From NCBI GenBank assembly GCA_965207345.1, contig OZ242280.1, forward strand, positions 1,302,001 to 1,366,000: a DNA stretch of 64,000 bases, given 5' to 3'. Made by a program: the position numbers and the translations under genes. Under the pieces are notes generated by a model. The model searched no databases, was not told the DNA's origin, and worked only from the letters and a program-made list of their open reading frames with translations. The DNA is from G965207345 sp965207345. Lineage in GTDB: Bacteria; Pseudomonadota; Gammaproteobacteria; PS1; Pseudothioglobaceae. Shown here one piece after another: positions 30,693 to 39,166 of the stretch (position 1 is its first letter; the number at the start of each line of letters is the position of its first letter).

Positions 30693-30716
30693 TACTCTAT
30701 GAATAACTATAGAGTA
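30693..30716. repeat. 8-bp perfect inverted repeat downstream of tRNA-Ser
   Basis: TACTCTAT and ATAGAGTA flank an 8-nt spacer. Just upstream, at 30682-30691, is a 10-bp palindrome CCTTATAAGG. There is no T run, so neither is a convincing terminator. Both lie between the tRNA gene and the first island gene. Confidence 0.5.
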
Positions 30717-30835
30717 CATCCAAAGGATAAAATAATTTAAGTTAATTACTGACGTATGATGGCTTGAGTGTTAGAGTGGGCAACGAGAATGGGGGCGAAT
30801 AGAAGGATGGTATAATCTGCCACTTTAATTTCCTC

Positions 30836-31411
30836 TCAATTTGCAATTAGTCTAGAAAATCGGAGCAATTTACCATGGTTCCCTAATTTAAGCATATTTT
30901 CTGGTTTATTGTGTATTTTGCCAGATAGTCGGTTACAAGTTGGGAGTTTATTCATGTTTACTTTTACAATACTAATAAATCTATTTTCGTAGATATTGCT
31001 ATCAAGAAATGAGTTTGCATTCCAAAATCTTTTTGCCACAGCACGGCAATGTGCAACCACACATTCCGCACCTTTGAGTTGCTTGACGATTTCTTTGTTT
31101 TCGTAATTTTTGCCGCTTTTTACTTCAATAAAAAGTATCCATTTCTTGTTGTTAGACTTAGCGACGATAACATAATCCGCTCTCTTGTTTTCGCCACGAT
31201 CACCTCTATAAAAGCCTACTGCTTCGGGGAAGTTATCTGCTCTGAAAGTCACGCTATCTTCTGGAATTCCATTAATTTTCAAATTGTAAGATATGTTACC
31301 ATGACGGTTTTCAGATAAATCTACGCTACATTTATTGTTGCCAGTGGGAGTGTGAGAAACAATCGCAGTATCTACAATAATTTGAGACAACAAATCAATA
31401 TCCGACATCAT
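30836..31411 (-). CDS. PD-(D/E)XK nuclease-like protein, partner of AAA ATPase
   Basis: 191 residues with no family I can name. The pattern RADYVI (Asp79), then FIEVKSGK (Glu96, Lys98), followed by a helix with QLKG (111-114), matches the D-ExK core of restriction-endonuclease-like folds. The start codon overlaps the stop of the upstream ATPase gene (ATGA, 4 nt), so the two are made together. An ATPase plus a small nuclease fits the plan of anti-phage systems such as Septu or RloAB, but this effector is not HNH or TOPRIM. Function in DNA or RNA cleavage is inference from the active-site pattern. Confidence 0.6.
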   Translation of the reverse strand: MMSDIDLLSQIIVDTAIVSHTPTGNNKCSVDLSENRHGNISYNLKINGIPEDSVTFRADNFPEAVGFYRGDRGENKRADYVIVAKSNNKKWILFIEVKSGKNYENKEIVKQLKGAECVVAHCRAVAKRFWNANSFLDSNIYENRFISIVKVNMNKLPTCNRLSGKIHNKPENMLKLGNHGKLLRFSRLIAN

Positions 31412-32790
31412 TCATCATCTCCCCAGAGCATCTCCTCTTGAATGTCATTCATTTCATTTATTGACTTGTCGAAACTAGAAACCTCAATGCCTTGCTCTTG
31501 ATTGATGTTAGCAGGAACCAAGGTTTGACAACGACTTTTCTTTACATTTCCTTCTTGTTTGACTAGGCTTTCTTTGGCAACATACAGTCGGATTTTTTTA
31601 CAATCAAGTAACTCTTCACGTTTATATCCCCATTTTTTCGCAATTAGTTTCAAGGAAGGCTTCTCTTGCTTCAACATAATCAAAGTATTCAATTCTTTGA
31701 CGATATAGTCACTATGCGTAGTAATAAATACTTTTATGCCGAGATTAATCAGACGTGCAAAAAGCCGTGCAATACGGCGTTGATTTTCAGGATGCAGGTT
31801 TAACTCTGGCTCATCTACTATCAATAAATCACCTGGTTCGGTAGCATGCGTAAGATAAAAACCAATATCCAGCAAAGAACGCACCGCACTGGAACTTTCA
31901 TCCATTGACAATTTCATTTGTTTATTTTTGTTCGGTTTAAAAAACACCTCTTCATTTTTTACCACATATTTACCGCCAATAATATCGGAAAAATCAGACA
32001 ATATATTTGGATACTTCTCAGCAAGGAAACTTCCATTTTTACTCATGCTTCCTATTTGCCTAGTAAAATCCACATTAGTTTTTACAGGCAATGGATAGTC
32101 CTGATAAACTTTCAACAGCAATTTTACCGGATCCACATTTTCATCATACTTCATTTCATCAAGCAATCTATTTCTGGCAAAATTCAATTCTTTCCTAAAA
32201 ATAGCAGCACCTGTTCTCTCGGTACTAGAAATAAAAACGTCCGGAAGTGCTGATGAAAAAAGAAAATCGATGCAGATATCAGAAATAATATTTCTGATTA
32301 AATCTCGAGGGATTTCTGGTTCACCCTCTTGCGCCATTGATACATAAATATGCTCATCATCTATATTTTTAATGATAGAAAGATGAATTGATTTTCCAAT
32401 ATTAATGTGTCTTTTGAATTTTTTTCGTATAGAGATATTATTTTTATCTAAAAATATTTCAAATGTAGCATTTGCAAATCTCTCTTTTTTTGATGCAAAA
32501 ACTCTTGATAGATTTTTTGAATAAGACACACACCCTTTTTTTAATATATTTTTATATTGGTTTGAAATTTTCTGTATGTCGATCTTGCTTTCTGATTTTT
32601 GAATAAAATCATCAACCTGAATAGTATCAATTGGTATTTCTAATATATTTTTCCACTGGTGCAAAAAACCAAATAGCGCGTATGCGGCGTAAGTCTTTCC
32701 CGTGTTATTATCGCCACAGATAATTGTCAAGTCGCCCAATTCAAATTCGGCTTCTTTTAGTACACCAAGATTTTTTACTCTGATTTTCAT
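31408..32790 (-). CDS. AAA/ABC-type ATPase of a putative defence pair
   Basis: 460 residues, SMC/ABC-like. Walker A GDNNTGKT is at 26-33, signature-like SSSAVRSL at 299-306, Walker B LLIVDEPELNLHP at 322-334, and the H-loop THSD at 358-361. This is the AAA_15/AAA_21 group common in prokaryotic defence and toxin modules. The middle (about 45-290) is a variable region without recognisable domains. The C-terminal 90 residues after the H-loop are basic then acidic and could bind the partner. It is first in a two-gene operon with the PD-(D/E)XK protein. Role inferred: an ATP-dependent sensor or assembly platform controlling the nuclease. Confidence 0.8.
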   Translation of the reverse strand: MKIRVKNLGVLKEAEFELGDLTIICGDNNTGKTYAAYALFGFLHQWKNILEIPIDTIQVDDFIQKSESKIDIQKISNQYKNILKKGCVSYSKNLSRVFASKKERFANATFEIFLDKNNISIRKKFKRHINIGKSIHLSIIKNIDDEHIYVSMAQEGEPEIPRDLIRNIISDICIDFLFSSALPDVFISSTERTGAAIFRKELNFARNRLLDEMKYDENVDPVKLLLKVYQDYPLPVKTNVDFTRQIGSMSKNGSFLAEKYPNILSDFSDIIGGKYVVKNEEVFFKPNKNKQMKLSMDESSSAVRSLLDIGFYLTHATEPGDLLIVDEPELNLHPENQRRIARLFARLINLGIKVFITTHSDYIVKELNTLIMLKQEKPSLKLIAKKWGYKREELLDCKKIRLYVAKESLVKQEGNVKKSRCQTLVPANINQEQGIEVSSFDKSINEMNDIQEEMLWGDDE

Positions 32791-33294
32791 ATATTAACTT
32801 TCAAAATCTTCATTGTATCACTACCAAAAATATCCTTCACTTGAACTGTCAACGACAACCCAGTGAGCATCTGTTAAATCACATGCCCAAATCTTCAAAT
32901 AATAGTTCTACTTATAAAAAGCGTATTTTAGCAGGTATTTTCTCAATATTTTAATTCTAGGCAATACTTTATAAAGGAAAAATAATTTACCTCGTTAAAG
33001 CAAAGATGAAATGAAAAAGGATATTTTAGCAAAAGCTTGGATAAAGTTTATATTTGACAAAAAATAAAATCTGCCATATCGTTATCATTGAGCGGATTGG
33101 TTTTACCTGGTCTTCGCCCAAGATTTAATTGATAATACCAGATATTTTTAGTTGGCTCGCCTTTTGTAAAAAATAAAACCACATCAGAGCAATTTTCCCG
33201 CTCCAGCGTTTGTTGCTCCGGCGACAAAACGCATAGCCCTGCTTTTTCAACAGTTCTATGGCGAAATTTTACACATCAAATTCGTGGAGAGTTG
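32791..33294. other. Gene-poor gap between the AAA pair and the OLD gene
   Basis: 504 bp with no intact gene. Its half nearer the OLD gene (33048-33250) holds a decayed hsdM piece on the minus strand, described separately. The remaining 250 bp are AT-rich with many stops in all frames. The promoter of the AAA operon must lie here, upstream of 32790, but I could not pick a clear -10/-35 pair. Confidence 0.6.
33048..33250 (-). pseudogene. Remnant of type I restriction-modification methyltransferase (HsdM)
   Basis: One minus-strand frame reads VVLFFTKGEPTKNIWYY, then NLGRRPGKTNPLNDNDMADF, before a stop at 33048-33050. This is the pattern seen near the C-terminal end of the HsdM N6-adenine methylase core (FFTKG.PTK.IW.Y and GKTNPL...DL.EF). 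Only about 65 codons remain; the catalytic NPPF region and the specificity and restriction subunits are absent. The stretch ends about 45 bp from the OLD gene. It is best read as a scar of a lost type I system. Confidence 0.65.
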
Positions 33295-35160
33295 TCACTG
33301 AGAATCAGGAAGATTTATTTTTCCCAATAAAGCATCCAGAACGAATGTGATTTTTTTTTCCTCTATGTTTGATTTTTTAATCTTTTCTATACATTCAGTT
33401 TTTATTTTTTTAATAATTTTTTTAGATTCTTCACCATTTACTTTATTTTTTACCAAGTAATCTTTAGTAAATTCAATTCTGTTAGTCTCCACTAATTTTA
33501 ATCCTTCAGTGTTAATACCATTTTTGTTCAGTATTTCTTTAACTATGCCATCAAAAAAATTGTGCTTATAAAAATCTTCAATGGTGATAGCATCACTTTC
33601 AAGTTCTTTATAGGTATACCAACAATCGGAATTTTTCATTTTCTTTTTGTGTTGCATGGCAATTTCATCAGCATCGGATAAAATAAAGTATTTCCTGTCT
33701 GCCAAGTCAAGGATTGGAGTAATACATTTAATATTTTTTACTCCGTCCGTATAGCATATGCCAAATTTATTCCAATTTTTTTCCTTCATGAAAAAATCAA
33801 GAGTCTTTTTGTCGGTATATCCTTCTAATAAAATATTTACTTTTTTTAGATCTGCGTAGATTGAGTGCCCTATAGCATTGTAAATATTTTCAGCAGGTGA
33901 TGTGCCATCCTCTTTTGCAACTTCAATTTTCGTTTCTTCTTTTTCTTTGGTGACGATGAAATTATTTTCTATGTTTTCAGTGTCAATCATTGATATAGAA
34001 TGAGTAGCGTAAACCACCATGTTGTTTTTGCCTAATTCTATCAATTTATTCCGTAAATCTTTTGCACTACTAGGATGTAATCCAGTCTCTGGTTCATCAA
34101 TTAAAATTAATTGTCCGTCTAAATTATTTTCTTCGTCTACCATGCTTATCATCAATAAAAATGATACCAATCTGCGAAAACCATCACTTCTTTGGGTGAA
34201 GTCAAATCGATTTACTTCTTTAATTCCTATAACTATGTCTTCTCCGTTTGCGCGGAGTTCTATTTTAACTTTCTCACTCTCTTTCCAGTGTTTCTTAATG
34301 TATGTGTTTGTTTTTCTATTTATAGTGTTAAGAAAGTTTGTAAAACGGTTATGTCCTAAATTCTTTGCTTCAACAAGACTGTTTTTAATATTTACCTTCT
34401 CGATTCCTGTCAATAAAAACATAGCTAACAATGGAAGGCAGGTATCCGGATTTTCAGCAAATTCATTCATGACTACATGACTAGGCAAGTCATGTTCACT
34501 TGTCGAATATTTCCAACTTACAACAGGGAATGGTTGGTTTTCGGGAACAATGCTTTCTGCTACGCTTTTTCGCAAATCATTATAAATATCTTCAATACTT
34601 ACCTCTTTCAGATAAGTCTTTAATGCTTCTTGTTTCTTTACTTCAAACTTTTCAATATAGCTTTGGTTGATAAAAGAGTCGGCTGTCAATAGAGTAGGAA
34701 ATTGAAGTTCTTGAGGTATTTCATTGATAGCACGATACCACTGCTCTGTTGTCTCTGCTGTTTCTAGTTCCCAATAACCCCAATATCCTTCCGTATCAGG
34801 GGAAATAATATATAGAATATATTTTATATGTTCTTCAAGGAATTCTTGAACAGTCAAGTCTTGAGTTAAATGGTCGTTTATTCCAGCAGGGAATAATTTA
34901 CAAAATGCATCGGCACAATCTTTAATTTCCTCTTGAGATAGAGAAAATATAAAAATAACTTCTGCTAATCCTTTATGTAGTTCCTTTACATCTGTTTTTT
35001 GAAATTGGTTTTTTTCAGACAACAAGTTCAAAGCCTTTAATATATTTGATTTTCCGCTTTCATTCTTTCCAACCAACACCATATGTCTGGTTTCGGTGAA
35101 ATTAATTTCCATTTCTTTTATAGAGCGGAATCCTTGTATTTTAACTTTTTCTAATCTCAT
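33295..35160 (-). CDS. OLD-family ATP-dependent endonuclease (AAA ATPase plus TOPRIM)
   Basis: 621 residues. Walker A GKNESGKS is at 31-38, signature-like RSDGFRRL at 324-331, Walker B LILIDEPETGLHP at 351-363, and H-loop THS at 386-388. The C-terminal third carries a TOPRIM nuclease: LLEGYTD with Glu446, then LSDADE with Asp496 and Asp498. These are the metal ligands of OLD nucleases, first known from phage P2 Old. No UvrD-like helicase (GajB) is adjacent, so this is a stand-alone OLD and not a Gabija pair. It is a probable anti-phage nuclease, inferred from family and neighbours. No clear partner gene is coupled; the Fic gene lies about 170-220 bp upstream. Confidence 0.85.
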   Translation of the reverse strand: MRLEKVKIQGFRSIKEMEINFTETRHMVLVGKNESGKSNILKALNLLSEKNQFQKTDVKELHKGLAEVIFIFSLSQEEIKDCADAFCKLFPAGINDHLTQDLTVQEFLEEHIKYILYIISPDTEGYWGYWELETAETTEQWYRAINEIPQELQFPTLLTADSFINQSYIEKFEVKKQEALKTYLKEVSIEDIYNDLRKSVAESIVPENQPFPVVSWKYSTSEHDLPSHVVMNEFAENPDTCLPLLAMFLLTGIEKVNIKNSLVEAKNLGHNRFTNFLNTINRKTNTYIKKHWKESEKVKIELRANGEDIVIGIKEVNRFDFTQRSDGFRRLVSFLLMISMVDEENNLDGQLILIDEPETGLHPSSAKDLRNKLIELGKNNMVVYATHSISMIDTENIENNFIVTKEKEETKIEVAKEDGTSPAENIYNAIGHSIYADLKKVNILLEGYTDKKTLDFFMKEKNWNKFGICYTDGVKNIKCITPILDLADRKYFILSDADEIAMQHKKKMKNSDCWYTYKELESDAITIEDFYKHNFFDGIVKEILNKNGINTEGLKLVETNRIEFTKDYLVKNKVNGEESKKIIKKIKTECIEKIKKSNIEEKKITFVLDALLGKINLPDSQ

Positions 35161-35380
35161 AGTTAGCCTGTAGTGTTAGTTGTTAATTGTTAATTTTAAC
35201 TCTGCTACTCATTGGACTCCAGAGTTGTTTTGTCTTTTCCCATAAGTTTTAATTTTCTTATTTTGTGTTGTGTAATTTCTATTTAAAGTAAATTAAATAT
35301 TAATATCTTTTAAACTAAGTTAATTTTACTAAACCTCTGGCGTTATTTTTGACTTATCAAAAAGATCATTACCATTTAAA

Positions 35381-36046
35381 CTAAGTAATGTATGTTTTGC
35401 GATTAGCCCTTTTTCTAAAGACGTGGCTATACTTTCCAGCAAAAAGATTTTCAAGGTCGTTATAATCATCAAAATCTGCTTGTTTAATAGCATTAATATA
35501 CTCATCACGATTTTCCAATACCATCGGAAGAAAATCATGACGCATAAGCATATAGTTTATAAGCAGTCGTATTACACGCCCGTTACCATCATCAAACGGA
35601 TGAATGTGAATAAATTGCTGATGAATTTTAACAAGAAAGGCAATGATAGCTTTTTGTTTTACTACGCTATCTTGTTTAAGCCATTGATATATTTCATTAG
35701 CTAGTTCTACCATAAGAGAAGGTGTTTCTATAGGTGAAGCAAAGTTAAACACATCTCCATCTGGTTGGAATACATAATTCGGTTGCGTTTTGTATTTGCC
35801 TGGCTCAATTAGCCTTCTTGTCGGCTCCCCTCCTTCAGTCTGTGTAATTTTGTAAAACGGCTCTTTAAGGATTATTTTATTGAGGCTTCGTATATCAACT
35901 TCACTGATTAGTCTATCCTCTTTGGCAAGTTTGCGCATATAATTAAAACCAACATTGTGTGCTTTCATCTCTTCAAGGTCGCGCATTTTGTAATCACCCT
36001 TGGCGCGTCCGTGTATCAAGAGCATTTGTGTTTCACTATAAGTCAT
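35381..36046 (-). CDS. Fic domain AMP-transferase-like protein, N-terminally short and frameshifted near the 3' end
   Basis: 221 residues with a perfect Fic active site, HPFDDGNGR (His149 to Arg157). Fic enzymes transfer AMP or related groups onto protein targets. Two oddities exist. The chain starts right where family members carry the inhibitory S/T-xxx-E-G/N helix; just before the ATG the codons read stop-Ser-Asn-Ser, a stump of that SN..EGN motif. Second, a run of five T (35441-35445, minus strand) is one base too long. With four, the frame would read NLLLESIATSLEKGL and continue to a stop at 35329, like a normal Fic C-terminal helix. As it stands the last 20 or so residues are aberrant. 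The gene is probably degenerating, or the T run is variable or misread. Confidence 0.75.
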   Translation of the reverse strand: MTYSETQMLLIHGRAKGDYKMRDLEEMKAHNVGFNYMRKLAKEDRLISEVDIRSLNKIILKEPFYKITQTEGGEPTRRLIEPGKYKTQPNYVFQPDGDVFNFASPIETPSLMVELANEIYQWLKQDSVVKQKAIIAFLVKIHQQFIHIHPFDDGNGRVIRLLINYMLMRHDFLPMVLENRDEYINAIKQADFDDYNDLENLFAGKYSHVFRKRANRKTYIT

Positions 36047-36087
36047 ACTATTGCTTTATCATTTTAATATAATATACAATCTACAAA

Positions 36088-38010
36088 ATGAATAGATACT
36101 TTACTAAATCAATATTTAAATCAGCGATAGAATGCCCAACAAAGCTTTTTTATATTAAAAAAGATAATTATTCTAATCAAAAAAATAAGGATACTTTTTT
36201 ACAAGCTTTAGCTGAAGGGGGACTTCAAGTGGGAGCACTAGCTAAAACTTATTTCCCAGATGGCCACAATATTAAAGATTTGGATTACGTTCATTCTTTA
36301 AAAGAAACTAATAAGCTTTTAGAAAAAGATTCTATCTCTATTTTTGAAGCAGCTATCAATTTTAATAGTTTTTTTATTCGCACGGATATTCTTCTTAAGC
36401 AAGGCAATGAAATTGAACTTATAGAAGTAAAATCTAAGTCATACAAAGATGGGGATACAAATAAATTTCATACCACTAAATGGATAGATTATTTACGAGA
36501 TGTTGCCTTTCAAAAGTATGTTTTGCAAAAAGCTTATCCTAGCTTTAATATCAAATCCTTTTTAATGTTAGTTGATAAGGATAAGCCATGTCCTGTCAAT
36601 GGTCTTTTTGGAAAATTTAAAATCAAAAAAGACAAAAATAACAAAAAGAGAGTGATAGTCTCTTCTGAGTTATCAGAAGAAGATAAAAAAGAAAATATTT
36701 TAACTCAAGTTAATGTAGACCAATGGGTTGATGAAATTATAAAAGGTCAGGGTCTAGTGGATAATGCTAAAAGTTTTGCAGAAGAAATACAGTATTTTGC
36801 TGAAAAATATGAGAAAAATGAAAAAATTAAAACAGATTTAGGGAAAAAGTGCAAAACATGTGAATTTAGATGTAGTGATGAACAAAGAAATACAGGCCTT
36901 AAAGATGGTTTTAGAGAGTGTTGGAAGGAAAAAGCTCAATTTAATGACAGTGATTTTAAGAGTCAAACCATATTTGATCTTAATAATTTTAGAAAAACAG
37001 ACGAGTTTATAAAACAAGGTAAAATCAAACTTAAAGATTTATCACAAAGTGGTTTAACAAGAACTTATACTCAGAGACAATGGATTCAAATAGAAAAAGA
37101 TAAAAATAACGATAAAACTCCTTGGGTTGATTTCAATAAATTGAAACGTGAAATAGATAAATGGAAATTTCCTCTTCATTTTATTGATTTTGAGACATCT
37201 ACTCCAGCTATTCCATTTACAAAAGGAAGAAAACCTTATGAAGAGATTACTTTTCAGTTTTCACACCATACAGTTAGTGAATCTGGGAAAATAGAACATA
37301 AAAAACAATATATCAATACAACACCTTCTTTTTTTCCAAATTTTGAGTTTTTAAGAGCTCTGAAATTGACCTTAGAAAAAGATAAAGGAACTATTTTTAG
37401 ATATTGGGATCATGAGAAGACATACTTAAAAAAAATTGCAAACCAATTAAAACAATCTAATGAACCTGATAAAGAAGATCTTTTAAGTTTCATACAAACA
37501 ATAATTAAAATAGACTCTGGACCAAGACCAGAAAGATGCATGGTAGATTTAGGAAAAGAAGTAATAGTAAAATATTATCAATCCCCCTTAACTAAAGGGT
37601 CAAACTCTATTAAAAAAATACTGCCAGCTATTTTGAACCACTCTGAATTTTTGCAAGAAAAATACTCACAGCCTATTTACGGAACGAATGAAATGAAAAG
37701 TCTAAATTTTACGGATAAAATTTGGGCTAAAGAAGAAAATGGAAAATTCTTAGATCCATATAAACTACTTAATAGTAATTCGTCTTCTTTAGATGATGCT
37801 AATTCAGAACAAATAGAGAGACTTATAAGTTCTCAATTTAGCAATATTGATGAAGGCGGAGAAGCCATGATGGCTTATCATTATTTACAATTTCCTGATA
37901 TTAGCAATAAAGAAAGGCAACACATTAAAGTATCTCTTTTAAGATATTGTGAACTTGATACTTTTGCTATGGTTATGATTTACGAATACTTAAAAGATAT
38001 TTGTAAATAG
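36088..38010 (+). CDS. DUF2779 protein: Cas4-like nuclease domain plus DEDD exonuclease-like domain
   Basis: 640 residues. The N-terminal third has a PD-(D/E)XK core, with Asp100 in FFIRTDI and Glu113/Lys115 in LIEVKSK. Four Cys are placed as in Cas4/AddB iron-staple nucleases: Cys16 (AIECPTKLF) and a later cluster Cys255, Cys258, Cys262, with Cys278 nearby. The second half is the DUF2779 domain, whose PLHFIDFET (Asp367, Glu369) resembles motif I of DEDD 3'-5' exonucleases. The biochemical role is not known to me; DNA processing in defence or repair is inferred. It diverges from fic with 41 bp between the starts, so they share a promoter region. Lys, Asn and Ile use is very high even for this genome. 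Confidence 0.75.
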   Translation: MNRYFTKSIFKSAIECPTKLFYIKKDNYSNQKNKDTFLQALAEGGLQVGALAKTYFPDGHNIKDLDYVHSLKETNKLLEKDSISIFEAAINFNSFFIRTDILLKQGNEIELIEVKSKSYKDGDTNKFHTTKWIDYLRDVAFQKYVLQKAYPSFNIKSFLMLVDKDKPCPVNGLFGKFKIKKDKNNKKRVIVSSELSEEDKKENILTQVNVDQWVDEIIKGQGLVDNAKSFAEEIQYFAEKYEKNEKIKTDLGKKCKTCEFRCSDEQRNTGLKDGFRECWKEKAQFNDSDFKSQTIFDLNNFRKTDEFIKQGKIKLKDLSQSGLTRTYTQRQWIQIEKDKNNDKTPWVDFNKLKREIDKWKFPLHFIDFETSTPAIPFTKGRKPYEEITFQFSHHTVSESGKIEHKKQYINTTPSFFPNFEFLRALKLTLEKDKGTIFRYWDHEKTYLKKIANQLKQSNEPDKEDLLSFIQTIIKIDSGPRPERCMVDLGKEVIVKYYQSPLTKGSNSIKKILPAILNHSEFLQEKYSQPIYGTNEMKSLNFTDKIWAKEENGKFLDPYKLLNSNSSSLDDANSEQIERLISSQFSNIDEGGEAMMAYHYLQFPDISNKERQHIKVSLLRYCELDTFAMVMIYEYLKDICK

Positions 38011-38489
38011 TAAACAAATAATCTAAATATCAGTTATTTCTATTGTTGCTATAGATACTTTTCCCCTTTTAAGAAAGAGATGTAATCTCTTATAAGCCCA
38101 CCCTTTAATATAAATCTAATTTAACCCATAACAAACACAAGCCTAATAAACCACCCCTTGACCCCAAACCCAAAAAGACATATAAATACATTGAAGACTC
38201 TGAAATGTGAGCTATGAATCCAAGTCTTCATAATCCAAAGATGTCTAAAGGCTTACAAGTACATATTCCTTATACCAGTTATGCTCATTTCTTTATTATG
38301 CAAAAGATACTAAAGTTTTTTTTCAGTGCTCATGCTAAAATTCTTTAAACGGTATTTGAAACGAATTTGATTTAATAATTTCATAATGTGTGTTTATTTT
38401 TATAGAAGGCGTATTGTGAATAATAGACTATATAATAACAGAGGCAATTAATCATTATATTTTCCAATCATCTTACAATGGAGTTAAAT
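38011..38489. other. Noncoding gap between DUF2779 gene and cyanase
   Basis: 479 bp without a credible gene on either strand; stops are frequent in all frames. A 7-bp hairpin (AAGAGAT/ATCTCTT, 38075-38091) lies 65 bp after the DUF2779 stop but lacks a T run. A TATAAT at 38431-38436 could be the cyanase -10 box, though no good -35 sits at the right distance. I see no tRNA fragment, integrase or insertion sequence. Confidence 0.5.
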
Positions 38490-38930
38490 ATGGCGGTGCA
38501 TGAAGTTACACAAAAACTATTAGAAGCAAAAAAGAATAAGAAAATAAGTTTTGCTGATTTAGGTAAGCTTATAGATAGAGATGAAGTTTGGGTAGCATCG
38601 CTTTTTTATAGACAAGCAAGTGCGACTAAAGAAGAGGCTGAAACACTAAGAATTGAGCTTTCTCTCGAAGAAAATATCTCTAAAAGCCTAACTGAATACC
38701 CAACCAAAGGCCTTGGCGTAATAGTTCCAACTGATCCACTTATTTACCGTCTTTATGAAATGATACAGGTATATGGAATGCCAATAAAAGCTATTATAAA
38801 TGAAAAATTTGGAGATGGAATTATGAGTGTAATTGATTTCACTCTAAAAATTGACAAAGAAAATGACTCTCATGGTGACCGTGTGAAAATGACCATGAAC
38901 GGAAAATTCTTACCCTATAAAAAATGGTAA
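38490..38930 (+). CDS. cynS: Cyanate hydratase (cyanase)
   Basis: 146 residues from the ATG at 38490, chosen because GGAG lies 6 nt upstream; an ATG 12 bp earlier is in frame. It converts cyanate and bicarbonate to ammonia and carbon dioxide in the cytoplasm. The catalytic triad is intact: Arg87 and Glu90 in YRLYEMIQVYG and Ser113 in GDGIMSVIDF, at the E. coli positions less nine. The N-terminal helical DNA-binding-like domain is present. No cyanate transporter or regulator is adjacent. It stands alone at the far end of the island, suggesting acquisition as a single detoxification or nitrogen-scavenging gene. Confidence 0.93.
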   Translation: MAVHEVTQKLLEAKKNKKISFADLGKLIDRDEVWVASLFYRQASATKEEAETLRIELSLEENISKSLTEYPTKGLGVIVPTDPLIYRLYEMIQVYGMPIKAIINEKFGDGIMSVIDFTLKIDKENDSHGDRVKMTMNGKFLPYKKW

Positions 38931-39166
38931 ATTTATTTTATAATTTTGCATATTTTAATCTCTATAAATATACTCTAAAAGGCTTAATATAAATAAATTA
39001 GGGTTTTACTATTTTATATAGACGGATTGATATTTAAAACTCCCGAAAATACTATTTAGCTTTAGGTGCAGTAATGATATAAAGGAGAAAGTGCGCTTCT
39101 ATTGTAAAACAGTAAAATACTTATAAAATACCTAATTGTCTGCCCATTACCCACCATTTTTTAATT

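Noticed and set aside
32821..32898. Minus-strand stretch reading DLTDAHW, reminiscent of IS5-family transposase N-termini
   Set aside because: Only about 25 codons, with no inverted repeats or further transposase motifs; too little to call an insertion-sequence remnant.
35329..35538. 69-codon minus-strand frame at the end of fic
   Set aside because: It is not a separate gene; it is the frameshifted continuation of the Fic C-terminus.
33295..36046. Gabija system (OLD-like gene with neighbour)
   Set aside because: The neighbouring gene is Fic, not a UvrD/PcrA-like helicase.
38075..38091. Hairpin AAGAGAT/ATCTCTT after the DUF2779 gene
   Set aside because: No T run follows, so termination is not supported.
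38431..38436. TATAAT upstream of cyanase as a promoter
   Set aside because: No acceptable -35 element at 15-19 bp; mentioned only as a possibility.
30836..38930. CRISPR array or cas locus, suggested by the Cas4-like domain
   Set aside because: No regularly spaced repeats and no cas genes were seen anywhere in the window.
30545..39166. Integrated prophage or integrative element at tRNA-Ser
   Set aside because: No integrase, no direct repeat of the tRNA 3' end, and no phage structural or transfer genes.
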